Source: CAVDHB01 sp963608705
GTDB taxonomy: Bacteria; Bacteroidota; Bacteroidia; Bacteroidales; Bacteroidaceae
DNA: 51,585 nucleotides
Direction: 5' to 3'
Assembly: GCA_963608705.1 (NCBI GenBank)
Contig: CAVDHB010000024.1
Span: 1-51,585 of the forward strand
Shown here: piece by piece, positions 1 to 6,983 of the stretch
How positions within the stretch are numbered: the first letter of the stretch is position 1
Layout: every line of letters starts with the position of its first letter
Program-made: the position numbers and the translations under genes
The notes under the pieces: model-generated
The model's input: only the letters and a program-made list of their open reading frames with translations
What the model was told of the DNA's origin: nothing
Databases searched by the model: none

Positions 1-9
1 ATGGTCGTT

Positions 10-90
10 TTTTACGGTGAATAATAAAATTTCTGCGGTGAGTTACGAAATTTCTACGGTGAGTAATTTATTTTCTGCGGTGAAAAACTT
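10..90. repeat. 21-bp tandem array, four units
   Basis: Four units sharing the core TTCTRCGGTGA sit at an exact 21-bp period: the GGTGA core begins at 16, 37, 58 and 79. Twenty-one bp is two helical turns, as in iterons or clustered operator sites, but it is also seven codons. The + strand frame starting at base 2 is open to a TGA at 98-100 and would encode a heptad-like repeat with I/F and V at fixed positions. The array could therefore be the 3' end of a gene entering from the left. The sequence alone does not decide between the two. Confidence 0.7.
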
Positions 91-127
91 CTCAGCTTGA
101 TAGGGGCTGAAAGGCTTGACAAAGGGG

Positions 128-412
128 TTATAAAACTTCCGTTTCGTTTCTTTTCATAATAAGTGGATAACGCTCTGGATGCTTCAGACTATCAATTTCC
201 AAATCAACATCAAGTTTTGGCCATTCGATAGCATTTCTACCACTCATTTTTACGTCAAGAGCATCAGAGATACATGCGTGTTTCATCCAAGGAATACGAT
301 TATACGATATGAAATAATCGTTACCTTTCACGGAAAGCATGATTCCCTTATCGTTGATCATCAAGACGCTTACCAATGTGTCTTGTGAATTTGTTTTTAA
401 AATCGTCTCCAT
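128..412 (-). CDS. DUF2442 domain protein
   Basis: A 94-residue protein resembling DUF2442: an N-terminal beta-hairpin segment (residues about 13-30) is followed by the IEWPKLDVDLEIDSL region typical of the family's C-terminal half. The molecular function is unknown. The family is commonly encoded beside a DUF4160 protein, and that is the arrangement here: the start codon lies inside the 3' end of the upstream DUF4160 gene, with about 65 bp of overlap. This implies translational coupling. Such pairs have been proposed to be toxin-antitoxin-like, but that is inference. A shorter start at residue 18 (base 361) is possible but would cut the conserved first strand. Confidence 0.7.
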   Translation of the reverse strand: METILKTNSQDTLVSVLMINDKGIMLSVKGNDYFISYNRIPWMKHACISDALDVKMSGRNAIEWPKLDVDLEIDSLKHPERYPLIMKRNETEVL

Positions 413-605
413 TTTCTCTAAGTATATTTTCGATGTAACTTAATTCTTTACTACTAAAGCCGAAATTCTCTGCAAGTTCTATCTTTGGTTCCAACCAATA
501 TTTGCATTCGTTTTCAGCTTTTATTACATGAATATGTATTCTAGATTCCTCGTTGGAGTAAATCTTAAATATGTATCCATTTTGTTCTTTAAATTTAGGA
601 CTCAT
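348..605 (-). CDS. DUF4160 domain protein
   Basis: An 85-residue protein starting MSPKFKEQNGYIFKIYSNEE, which matches the usual DUF4160 opening (a short strand, then a conserved histidine-rich region, here RIHIHVIKAENE). The ATG at 603-605 is chosen because the upstream in-frame extension runs through the promoter at 630-661 and adds residues unlike the family. It is the first gene of a two-gene unit with the overlapping DUF2442 gene. No enzymatic motif is recognised. A toxin-antitoxin-like role has been suggested for such pairs but is unproven. Confidence 0.7.
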   Translation of the reverse strand: MSPKFKEQNGYIFKIYSNEESRIHIHVIKAENECKYWLEPKIELAENFGFSSKELSYIENILRENGDDFKNKFTRHIGKRLDDQR

Positions 606-629
606 TTTGCGATTATCCTTGTTTCGCTG

Positions 630-661
630 CAAAGATAATACTTTTTTCCCGAGACAAGCAA
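630..661 (-). promoter_or_regulatory. Bacteroidetes promoter for the DUF4160 unit
   Basis: On the minus strand TATCTTTG (630-637) is preceded 21 bp upstream by TTG (659-661). This matches the Bacteroidetes primary sigma-factor consensus. The predicted start site lies about 18 nt before the DUF4160 ATG. Confidence 0.65.
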
Positions 662-706
662 GAAATATAGTCACGCAATACTCAAAAGTGGATAATAAAC
701 GGGCTA

Positions 707-787
707 TAATTAGTGATTAGTACTTAATAGTTGGTAGTTTGCAGTTAATAACCTCGGTTCGGGAGACGCGATAAATCGCGTCTCTAC
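707..787. repeat. AT-rich TTAGT repeat plus REP-like palindrome
   Basis: A stretch of TTAGTnATTAGTACTTAAT-type low-complexity sequence (707-755) leads into the palindrome GAGACGCG-N6-CGCGTCTC at 763-784. Three relatives of the same palindrome occur near 50345, 50426 and 50778, and a related TTAGT tract occurs at 8722-8830. The hairpin lies just downstream of the HAD gene, so it may serve as its 3' end. It is best read as a dispersed REP-like element. Confidence 0.75.
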
Positions 788-817
788 CTAACAGTGTGGA
801 TTGGTGGTACGGTAATC

Positions 818-1510
818 CTACAAAAGAATGCCTTTCAGGTCTGTCAAGTTATGTATAATGAAGTCGGGAATCGTCTCGTCATGCGTGGTTGATTTCCATT
901 CTTCCCCTTTGTACCATATCGTGTGGCAACCGCATTCCCGTGCGGGAAGAATGTCTTTGTCGAAAGAATCGCCTACGATGATAGTCTGTGTTGGTTGGCA
1001 TCTTGCCGCTTCCACCCCTTTTTGCCAAATAGAGGGATTAGGCTTTCGGACACCTGCGGTGGCGGACTCCACAATAGCCTTGAAATAGGGGAGGAGTCCG
1101 TAGGTTTGAAGCACGGAGTGGATGTTGCCGTAGAAGTTGGTCACTAAGACCAGGGTGTAGGTGCGGGAAAGTTTTTCCAGTAGGGGACGTATTCCACTGA
1201 TGGTTTGTGAGGCGTAGGAGTTGCAGTAGGCGGCGATTTCTTCTACGGGAATCGAATCAATGCCTTGTTGCATGAGCCAGTTTGCCTCAAGGTGTACTTT
1301 CTTTCTGAGAAGGGTGGCGAAATCGTCTTGGGGGAGTATGACGGGATGAGTGGCCAAATAGCGTTCGGCATATACATACGCTTCCCGGAACAGCTTTTTT
1401 TCTATCTTCATTCCTGTCTTGACATAGCCTTCCCATAGTACATTGGCCCAGTGTCGTCCGGCTGTGTCAAGGGTGCCTCCATAATCGAAAAGTATAGCTT
1501 GGTAGTTCAT
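818..1510 (-). CDS. HAD-superfamily hydrolase (putative phosphatase)
   Basis: A 230-residue HAD-IA-type protein. Motif I is DYGGTLD with the nucleophile at D9, motif II includes T124 (LVTN), motif III is K156 (RKPNP) and motif IV is GDSFDKD (180-186). In motif I the usual second Asp (DxD) is replaced by Gly (DYG), a variant that removes the ordinary general acid. Phosphatase activity is therefore likely but not certain. It is the last gene of the five-gene operon and its ATG abuts the stop of the flippase-like gene (1-bp overlap), so it probably acts on a phosphorylated intermediate of that lipid pathway. This substrate assignment is inference from context. Confidence 0.8.
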   Translation of the reverse strand: MNYQAILFDYGGTLDTAGRHWANVLWEGYVKTGMKIEKKLFREAYVYAERYLATHPVILPQDDFATLLRKKVHLEANWLMQQGIDSIPVEEIAAYCNSYASQTISGIRPLLEKLSRTYTLVLVTNFYGNIHSVLQTYGLLPYFKAIVESATAGVRKPNPSIWQKGVEAARCQPTQTIIVGDSFDKDILPARECGCHTIWYKGEEWKSTTHDETIPDFIIHNLTDLKGILL

Positions 1511-2517
1511 TATTTCATGAGTTGTTTATTACCTATTTTTACCAACAAGATACCCACAATGACCCAGAAGAGTTCCCGCAGACGGGTATAGAGACTTGTC
1601 AATATGCCGATAGAGGGTGCCATCAGGGGGAAAAGCAGCTTGATGATGAGGGCAAGTCCGCCTTCTCTGGCTCCTAATTGCATGGGAAAGAAGAACAGCA
1701 GATTGCTGAACAGGGAGGAGAAAGCCAAGATGAGTATGGAGTCAATGATTCCTACCTCATGTCCTGGCAGGAGAGCCATGAGAATGAAATAATATTCAAA
1801 AGCGTTCGTCACTCTCGCTAAGTATTCCATGAGAAGCGTACGGTAGAAAGTGCCGCGGTTTTTGTGCAGATAAGCTATCTGGCGGTCTATTTCTGACATG
1901 CTTTCCTCATTCTTCTCATAAAAGCGGTTGATGTATCGTTTTATGAGAGGTATGTGACGGAACAGTCCCACCCCTTTTCTAATCAATCCCTTACGATAAC
2001 CGTAATAGAAAAAATAGACAGCAAGGGCCACCACGGCAAAGAATACGCCGAACAAGGGCCACAGCCAGTCTGCCACCTTATAGAAAAGAATGTAAAGTAT
2101 CACGGCGGATGTCCACAGGCAGAAGTGGGAGAGGATGTGCATCATGGAGTAGAGCACCACGGAGGACATGGCATGCTGTACACCGATGAAGGATTTCAGC
2201 TCAATTACCCGGTAAGGACCACCTCCGAACCCGAAAGGGGTGGTGTAGCTGAAGGCGAACCCCGACACGGTGAGCTTATACGATTTCAGGAAAGGAAGAT
2301 GCTTTTCCTCGTGTACGTTATTGTTTACTATAAGCTGGAAAGCGCGTGCGTTGAAAGCGTAGACCACCACCCACACGCCTAAGACTGCGGGCAGGTAGAG
2401 ACTGATGCGTAGCAGGTGGCTCTTCAGTTCGGACAGACTGAGATTGAACGTGTAGCACATCACCACGATGGCGACGAGTCCGAAGAGGAGGAATATATTT
2501 CGTGTCTTAGGACTCAT
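1510..2517 (-). CDS. Flippase-like membrane protein (lysylphosphatidylglycerol synthase TM family)
   Basis: A 335-residue polytopic membrane protein with about eight hydrophobic segments and the family features of the UPF0104 / MprF N-terminal flippase domain, including the GFGGGPYR region near residue 100 and the conserved FFPMQLGAREGG loop near residue 280. MprF-type domains translocate modified lipids across the inner membrane. No aminoacyl-transferase domain is attached, so this is the stand-alone form. It overlaps the upstream CDP-alcohol phosphotransferase gene by 11 bp, which suggests that it flips the lipid made by that enzyme. This is inference from gene order. Confidence 0.8.
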   Translation of the reverse strand: MSPKTRNIFLLFGLVAIVVMCYTFNLSLSELKSHLLRISLYLPAVLGVWVVVYAFNARAFQLIVNNNVHEEKHLPFLKSYKLTVSGFAFSYTTPFGFGGGPYRVIELKSFIGVQHAMSSVVLYSMMHILSHFCLWTSAVILYILFYKVADWLWPLFGVFFAVVALAVYFFYYGYRKGLIRKGVGLFRHIPLIKRYINRFYEKNEESMSEIDRQIAYLHKNRGTFYRTLLMEYLARVTNAFEYYFILMALLPGHEVGIIDSILILAFSSLFSNLLFFFPMQLGAREGGLALIIKLLFPLMAPSIGILTSLYTRLRELFWVIVGILLVKIGNKQLMK

Positions 2518-3421
2518 ATTGGGTGAGTTTTGCTTGAAGTGAGCGGCAGAGCCTTTCGTGTTTGTTCCGCATATAGAAGAACAGTATGTTCATAATAGTG
2601 ATTTCAAACACAAAGTAGAGCCAAGGCTGTCCGATGAGTAAAAACACATAGAGTGCGATGGCACGAGTGTTGAACGTCAAGATGTTGGCGTATTTCATCA
2701 GCGGTTTGCTTCCTTTGCGGAAATCCTCCCGAAGAGATTCGGGATAGTCTTCTTTGAAAGTCGTGTCACATACTTGTTTGAAGGCTTGGAAGCAAGGGGT
2801 CATTCCTTCCTGAGAGGCTGTGTAGGAACGGTAGAAGTGCAGGAAAAGTTTACGAACGCCTTGTTTCTTCCATGTAAGGCGGTGGTATTCTGCATTGAGT
2901 TGCTGGTAGCTGTCCAATTCGCTGCCCTGTTTCCCTTTCAAGAAGAGCAGGTGGATATTGCGGTAGTAATCCGCTAACTGGCATTGTTTGCTGTGGCAGA
3001 CAAAGCCTGAAAAGGCGGCCAAAAGCCATATCCATACGCCCCACTGGGGAGTGAGACGAAGGCAGATGAAGAAATAGATGGAGAAGAACCACACGTCGCC
3101 TGCGAATCCGTCCAGGATGCGGCCCCATTGCGTCTTCTTTCCCGTCATGCGTGCCAGCTGTCCGTCCGCACTGTCATAGAAGTTCGCCCACATCAACAAC
3201 AGAATACCAATAATGGTATGGGTGAGGTCGGGATAATAGAACATCCATGCGGCGGCTACTCCTAATATAATGGACAGGATTGTCACCACATTGGGGTGGA
3301 TATGGAAAAGATTGAAAAACTTCGCCCACACAAGTCCGATGGGGCGAGTGAAATGAATATCGAGCCATTCCTCTGTGTCGAGGGACTTGAAGGTGGCTTC
3401 CAGTTCTTTTTTATTGCTCAT
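2507..3421 (-). CDS. CDP-alcohol phosphotransferase family protein, variant motif
   Basis: A 304-residue membrane enzyme of the CDP-alcohol phosphatidyltransferase family, which joins a CDP-linked donor to an alcohol and releases CMP. The signature runs D83-x2-D86-G87-x2-A90-R91-x8-G100-x3-D104, but the last Asp is D109, four residues after D104 rather than the canonical three; G108 occupies the canonical site. Relative to the roughly 200-residue family norm it has long N- and C-terminal additions. It overlaps both neighbours by 11 bp (ATP-grasp gene upstream, flippase-like gene downstream). The nucleotidyltransferase at the head of the operon could supply its CDP-linked donor. The headgroup is not identifiable from sequence. 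Confidence 0.82.
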   Translation of the reverse strand: MSNKKELEATFKSLDTEEWLDIHFTRPIGLVWAKFFNLFHIHPNVVTILSIILGVAAAWMFYYPDLTHTIIGILLLMWANFYDSADGQLARMTGKKTQWGRILDGFAGDVWFFSIYFFICLRLTPQWGVWIWLLAAFSGFVCHSKQCQLADYYRNIHLLFLKGKQGSELDSYQQLNAEYHRLTWKKQGVRKLFLHFYRSYTASQEGMTPCFQAFKQVCDTTFKEDYPESLREDFRKGSKPLMKYANILTFNTRAIALYVFLLIGQPWLYFVFEITIMNILFFYMRNKHERLCRSLQAKLTQYES

Positions 3422-4196
3422 GGTTCTCTATTATCAAACGGACGATGGCATCAGCCGCCTGTTCTCTGCACAGGGCGAAGCTGGGCCAGTCATTGAAATC
3501 GATAATATAAAAAGTGCTGTCAGGGCATACTACACAATCTCCTCCGTATACAGTGATGACGGCCAGTTTGGCCGCTTTCTCCATCTCCTCTTGCAATCTG
3601 CTTGCGGGTATGGGACAACCGGGGGATACATAGAAGAAACCTGTGCCAAGTACGCCGTAACATTTGTATTTTTCCCCCTCGATATGTTCGCACAGCAGGG
3701 CTTCTTTCAATCCTCTCTCAAAGAACTGCTTTAAAGAGGGAACCAATTGATCCGGGGTGGTTATGAAAGCGATGTCATCCTCGCTGTACATACTGTTCTC
3801 GTTCCGTTTTATCCATAGCGGGAAGCTGGTGTCTTCTGTAAGCACTTCACTTTGAGGAGTGACTGTCCGGACATAGGGAACCCATAGTCCATGATAGTAA
3901 AATCGCAGGAACATCTTCCCTCGGTTGTAAGCCAATAGGGAGGAAGGAGAATTGATGATTCTTTTTCCTTCCATCTCAAAGGTCTTCAAAATCTTCAATA
4001 CATTATGAAGGCGGCTCATGGAGAACACGCAGTCTGTCTCATTCAATAGAGTGGACGTAAAATGAGTTTCCTCTACACGTCTCACAGAATGGCCTGCTTT
4101 CCTAAGCCTTTCTTCCACCGCATGAAAGATGGCTTCGTCTCTGTCTACCGCATTCGGGGAGAATTGGGCAGCTCTGCTGATACCGAGTATATTCAT
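3411..4196 (-). CDS. ATP-grasp family protein of unknown substrate
   Basis: A 261-residue protein with an ATP-grasp layout: an N-terminal pre-ATP-grasp region (MNILGISR...), a central Lys-containing strand (FPLWIKRNEN), and the C-terminal metal-binding signature IIDFNDWPSF (residues 231-240, acidic D233/N235/D236). It resembles the RimK/ITPK-like branch that phosphorylates or ligates small molecules using ATP. There is no signal peptide, so it should be cytoplasmic. It sits 12 bp after the nucleotidyltransferase gene and overlaps the CDP-alcohol enzyme by 11 bp, so it probably modifies the headgroup or its precursor. Whether it is a kinase or an amino-acid ligase cannot be told here. Confidence 0.65.
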   Translation of the reverse strand: MNILGISRAAQFSPNAVDRDEAIFHAVEERLRKAGHSVRRVEETHFTSTLLNETDCVFSMSRLHNVLKILKTFEMEGKRIINSPSSLLAYNRGKMFLRFYYHGLWVPYVRTVTPQSEVLTEDTSFPLWIKRNENSMYSEDDIAFITTPDQLVPSLKQFFERGLKEALLCEHIEGEKYKCYGVLGTGFFYVSPGCPIPASRLQEEMEKAAKLAVITVYGGDCVVCPDSTFYIIDFNDWPSFALCREQAADAIVRLIIENHEQ

Positions 4197-4208
4197 GTGA
4201 ATAGTGTT

Positions 4209-4910
4209 TTAATGGGACAATAGGGATTCCGCCTTTGGGATGTCTGACGCATGGTCTACGTCGATCACTTTGGAGAATGGCCATCCTTGCACTTTCATGC
4301 CTTGGGCGACGATGGCTCGTTGGAAATCACGCATACGGTGTTTCCCCTCTGCTATGCATTCCCTTAGCAGGGGCAGTACAGTGGGACGCATGGCATAGAT
4401 TCCACCCGATATATAGCGGTCTCCTTCATTGGTGTCATGATAGGCGGTAATGCGCAGGCTGTCGTCCGTGGCGGCATAGAGAGGTTTCTCATCGTCAATG
4501 TAATCCGTCAGTCCCATCAGTGCGTCACAGTCCGATTGCAGGAAATTATGCAAATAGGCTGAAAACTCTTGGGGATGGAAAATGGTGTCCACGGTGGTCA
4601 GACAGAAAGGCTTTCCTTCCAGATAGGCACTGAGTTCATAAAAACTGTGCAGGGAACCAGGCGTGGATTTGATAATCAGACGTGTGGGAGGATAGCACTT
4701 CGTCTGTTGCAAGGATTTTATATAGTCTGCTGTCCGTAAGTCCAATGTGTTGGCGATGACCACAATCTCTTCCGCTTGGTTTTCCTTGAAAAGGCGGAAC
4801 AGTCTTCCAATCATCGTTTCACCATGAATGGAAACTAACGGTTTCGGCAAGGTGATTCCTTCCTGTGTAAGGCGGGAACCTTTTCCGGCGGCTATGACAG
4901 CGAATCTCAT
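4209..4910 (-). CDS. NTP transferase family protein (sugar/polyol-phosphate nucleotidyltransferase-like)
   Basis: A 233-residue nucleotidyltransferase with the Rossmann-type signature VIAAGKGSRL (residues 5-14) followed by LPKPLVSIHGE, as in GlmU/RmlA/MobA-like and inositol-1-phosphate cytidylyltransferase enzymes. These couple a phosphorylated small molecule to CTP, UTP or dTTP. The CDP-alcohol phosphotransferase downstream makes formation of a CDP-linked headgroup attractive, parallel to the archaeal/bacterial CDP-inositol route. This is inference. It is the first gene of the operon. No TAnnTTTG box is evident between it and the tRNA-Lys terminator, so its promoter is not assigned. Confidence 0.8.
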   Translation of the reverse strand: MRFAVIAAGKGSRLTQEGITLPKPLVSIHGETMIGRLFRLFKENQAEEIVVIANTLDLRTADYIKSLQQTKCYPPTRLIIKSTPGSLHSFYELSAYLEGKPFCLTTVDTIFHPQEFSAYLHNFLQSDCDALMGLTDYIDDEKPLYAATDDSLRITAYHDTNEGDRYISGGIYAMRPTVLPLLRECIAEGKHRMRDFQRAIVAQGMKVQGWPFSKVIDVDHASDIPKAESLLSH

Positions 4911-4936
4911 ATTGTCTTGTGTTAACTTGTGGGTAC

Positions 4937-4971
4937 AAAAAAACGGTAGTCGTTTGTCACTTCTACCGTTT
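4937..4971 (-). terminator. Terminator after tRNA-Lys
   Basis: Stem AAACGGTAG / CTACCGTTT (4941-4949 with 4963-4971) is followed on the minus strand by a run of T. It lies directly 3' of tRNA-Lys. Confidence 0.8.
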
Positions 4972-4975
4972 CTTG

Positions 4976-5048
4976 TGCGTCGTCAGGGGGTCGAACCCTG
5001 GACCCATTGATTAAGAGTCAATTGCTCTACCAACTGAGCTAACGACGC
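4976..5048 (-). tRNA. tRNA-Lys (anticodon CTT)
   Basis: A 73-nt cloverleaf. The acceptor GCGTCGT pairs with ACGACGC; the D arm is GCTC...GAGC; the anticodon stem ATTGA/TCAAT encloses CTCTTAA, giving anticodon CTT at 34-36; the T loop is TTCGAAC. No CCA is encoded. It reads AAG lysine codons. It has its own promoter and terminator between the lipid operon and the metallo-hydrolase gene. Confidence 0.95.
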
Positions 5049-5090
5049 AATCTTTTTGTTTCGCTCTCGTTTGTTTCTCGATTGCGGGTG

Positions 5091-5122
5091 CAAAGGTAGG
5101 GCTTTTATTTATACCTGCCAAA
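5091..5122 (-). promoter_or_regulatory. Promoter for tRNA-Lys
   Basis: Minus-strand TACCTTTG (5091-5098) has TTTG exactly 20 bp upstream (5119-5122). The predicted start leaves a leader of about 35 nt before the tRNA. Confidence 0.8.
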
Positions 5123-5140
5123 TAAATTGCCCACTTTTTT

Positions 5141-5959
5141 CTAATTTTTTTCGAGCAATATCAGTTTTGAAGGCTCTTTTCTCATCAGAGATTCCACTTG
5201 TACCTCTTCTCCTACATTGATTCCCTTTGCTTTAAGTGCGTCTGTCACAGTGTGGTAAGCTGCTTCGGGAGTGTTGTTGAAACCGCTCAGATGGCAAAGC
5301 CAGATTCTTTTCAGTCCCGGATGATAATTTTTCGTCAGCACAGCTGCTGTGTCCTCGTTGCACAGATGTCCGCCTTCGCTGAGAATACGTTCTTTCAGTT
5401 TCTCGGGATAGCGTCCGTGCAGCAACATCTCTTTGTCATAGTTTGCCTCGATGACCAAGTAGTTCGCCTTGCGGATGAAATACTCAATTTCGTCTGTGAT
5501 GTGTCCGATATCCGTGATGAGGCAGAAGGAAAGACCTTCTTTCTCATCTTCTATGTAATACCCTACATTGTCTCTGCTGTCATGCGGTACATGAAAAGGA
5601 GTGAAATAAAGGCCGAACATAGAGAAGCGGTGGTTATGATTGATAAAGCGGATGTATTGTTTCTTCAGTTTAGGCTTTACTCCGGCGTTGTGGTGGATGC
5701 CTTCGTGTACCAGTTCGGTGGCATAGACCGGGATGTCCAACCGTTCAGACAGTCGGCTTACAGACTTTACATGGTCTGCATGGTCGTGGGTTACAAAGAT
5801 GGCTTTCACCTTGTCTAACGTCAGTCCCTGGGTACGCAGCCGGTTGCTGAGCATTCGGGGAGAAAGCCCTGCGTCTATCAGGAACGCATCTCCTGCATCC
5901 GTCTCAAAGTAATATGAATTTCCACAGCTTCCGCTGCCTAATGACATGAATTTCAGCAT
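5141..5959 (-). CDS. MBL-fold metallo-hydrolase, YycJ/WalJ-like
   Basis: A 272-residue metallo-beta-lactamase-fold protein. The metal-binding motif HxHxDH is HDHADH (residues 58-63) and further ligands are expected in HVPHDSRDN and WLCHLSGFN. The opening MLKFMSLGSGSCGNSYY is typical of the YycJ/WalJ branch, thought to be a nuclease-like or DNA-repair-linked exonuclease. There is no signal peptide, so it is cytoplasmic. It is monocistronic: it has its own promoter at 5980-6010 and the tRNA-Lys unit follows. The physiological substrate is not known from the sequence. Confidence 0.85.
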   Translation of the reverse strand: MLKFMSLGSGSCGNSYYFETDAGDAFLIDAGLSPRMLSNRLRTQGLTLDKVKAIFVTHDHADHVKSVSRLSERLDIPVYATELVHEGIHHNAGVKPKLKKQYIRFINHNHRFSMFGLYFTPFHVPHDSRDNVGYYIEDEKEGLSFCLITDIGHITDEIEYFIRKANYLVIEANYDKEMLLHGRYPEKLKERILSEGGHLCNEDTAAVLTKNYHPGLKRIWLCHLSGFNNTPEAAYHTVTDALKAKGINVGEEVQVESLMRKEPSKLILLEKN

Positions 5960-5979
5960 AGTTTTCTTTTAAAGGCTCG

Positions 5980-6010
5980 CAAAGATACTAAAAAAACAGG
6001 AGATATACAA
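5980..6010 (-). promoter_or_regulatory. Promoter for the metallo-hydrolase gene
   Basis: Minus-strand TATCTTTG (5980-5987) has TTG 20 bp upstream (6008-6010). The -33 element lies inside the terminator hairpin of the upstream inositol-lipid operon. Confidence 0.75.
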
Positions 6011-6021
6011 TTATCTCCTGT
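5988..6021 (-). terminator. Terminator of the inositol-lipid operon
   Basis: Stem ACAGGAGATA / TATCTCCTGT (5996-6005 with 6012-6021) is followed on the minus strand by a run of T. It closes the pgpA-to-PAP2 operon. Confidence 0.85.
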
Positions 6022-6047
6022 AAAACATAAAGTGCTGAAATGAAATC

Positions 6048-6983
6048 TCAAGCTATGTAAAGGGTGTACTTTTTCATGAGCCGGGCCATGAAGGGTAGTC
6101 TGCACAAGACATATTCGAAAAACACGATGCCTCCTAATGCGCAGGTTATGCCTAACAGTACGTCAATGATATAATGGTGTGTGGTATAAACTGCGGTACA
6201 CCAAATACCAATCATTATGACCGTGAATAGAATCTTTACCCATAGCCTGCAGTTGGCTTTGATGGCGTAAAATAACGCCACTACCATATAGGCTGCGTGC
6301 AGAGAAGGTACTGCGGCAAATACATTGGAGTTGCGTCCGTAGATACCTTCGAAAAGGGTGATACCTAACAGTTGGTCGAAACGGCCAAGTCCTGCTGTAT
6401 TGCCTGGTGTATGGATGTCGGGGGTAAATCCATAATGAATGGCATACCAAGGAGGTGCCGCAGGATGGATGTAATAACCGACAAAACCTATTAAGTTCAC
6501 CAATAGGAATGCGATGGCGAAGTGAAGATACACTTGTCTGCGTTTCATGAAATACATGGCCAGTCCGAACATGACAGGGACGGGTACCCAGCAGAGATAG
6601 AACAGACCTGCAAAGAAGTCCGCCACTTTCCAATGGTTCAAGGTGAAGAATTCACCGGGAATAAGCGTCTTGCCGTTCCATTCGATACCAAAGAGCGATT
6701 TCTCAGCCTCATATAGCCCTTGTATGTCAATGGGATTCACTTTGTAATTGGGCCAAAGCCTCATCCAGTCGTAAGAGACACCGAAAATGACGAAAGGAAG
6801 CAGGGCCACTGCGAACTTCCGGGTTGGGGTGGTCAGGAAGAAGAGCAAAAGATAAATGGCGGCCATGAGGAGGTGTTCTGTCCGCAGACCGATAAAACAG
6901 GCTGTGACAGCAAGGAAAAGCCCCGTGAACACTATGGCCCACAGGCTTTCTTTCCGGGTAGGTGGCTTTAATGAGAAACTCAT
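6048..6983 (-). CDS. PAP2/AUR1-like inositolphosphotransferase (probable inositol phosphoceramide synthase)
   Basis: A 311-residue integral membrane protein of the PAP2_3/AUR1 type. Its signatures are YYIHPAAPPWY (170-180), PSLH (226-229) and THHYIID (268-274), the last two supplying the catalytic His and Asp residues. AUR1-type enzymes move phosphoinositol from phosphatidylinositol to ceramide. In Bacteroides thetaiotaomicron the equivalent gene of the inositol-lipid cluster makes phosphoinositol dihydroceramide, and the same gene order is found here. It is last in the operon, overlaps the upstream CDP-alcohol gene by 4 bp (ATGA), and is followed by a terminator. The catalytic pattern is seen directly; the substrate is inferred from context. 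Confidence 0.85.
   Translation of the reverse strand: MSFSLKPPTRKESLWAIVFTGLFLAVTACFIGLRTEHLLMAAIYLLLFFLTTPTRKFAVALLPFVIFGVSYDWMRLWPNYKVNPIDIQGLYEAEKSLFGIEWNGKTLIPGEFFTLNHWKVADFFAGLFYLCWVPVPVMFGLAMYFMKRRQVYLHFAIAFLLVNLIGFVGYYIHPAAPPWYAIHYGFTPDIHTPGNTAGLGRFDQLLGITLFEGIYGRNSNVFAAVPSLHAAYMVVALFYAIKANCRLWVKILFTVIMIGIWCTAVYTTHHYIIDVLLGITCALGGIVFFEYVLCRLPFMARLMKKYTLYIA

Noticed and set aside
10..90. CRISPR array at the left edge
   Set aside because: The period is 21 bp with cores of about 11 bp and spacers of about 10 bp, too short for CRISPR, and no cas gene is present.
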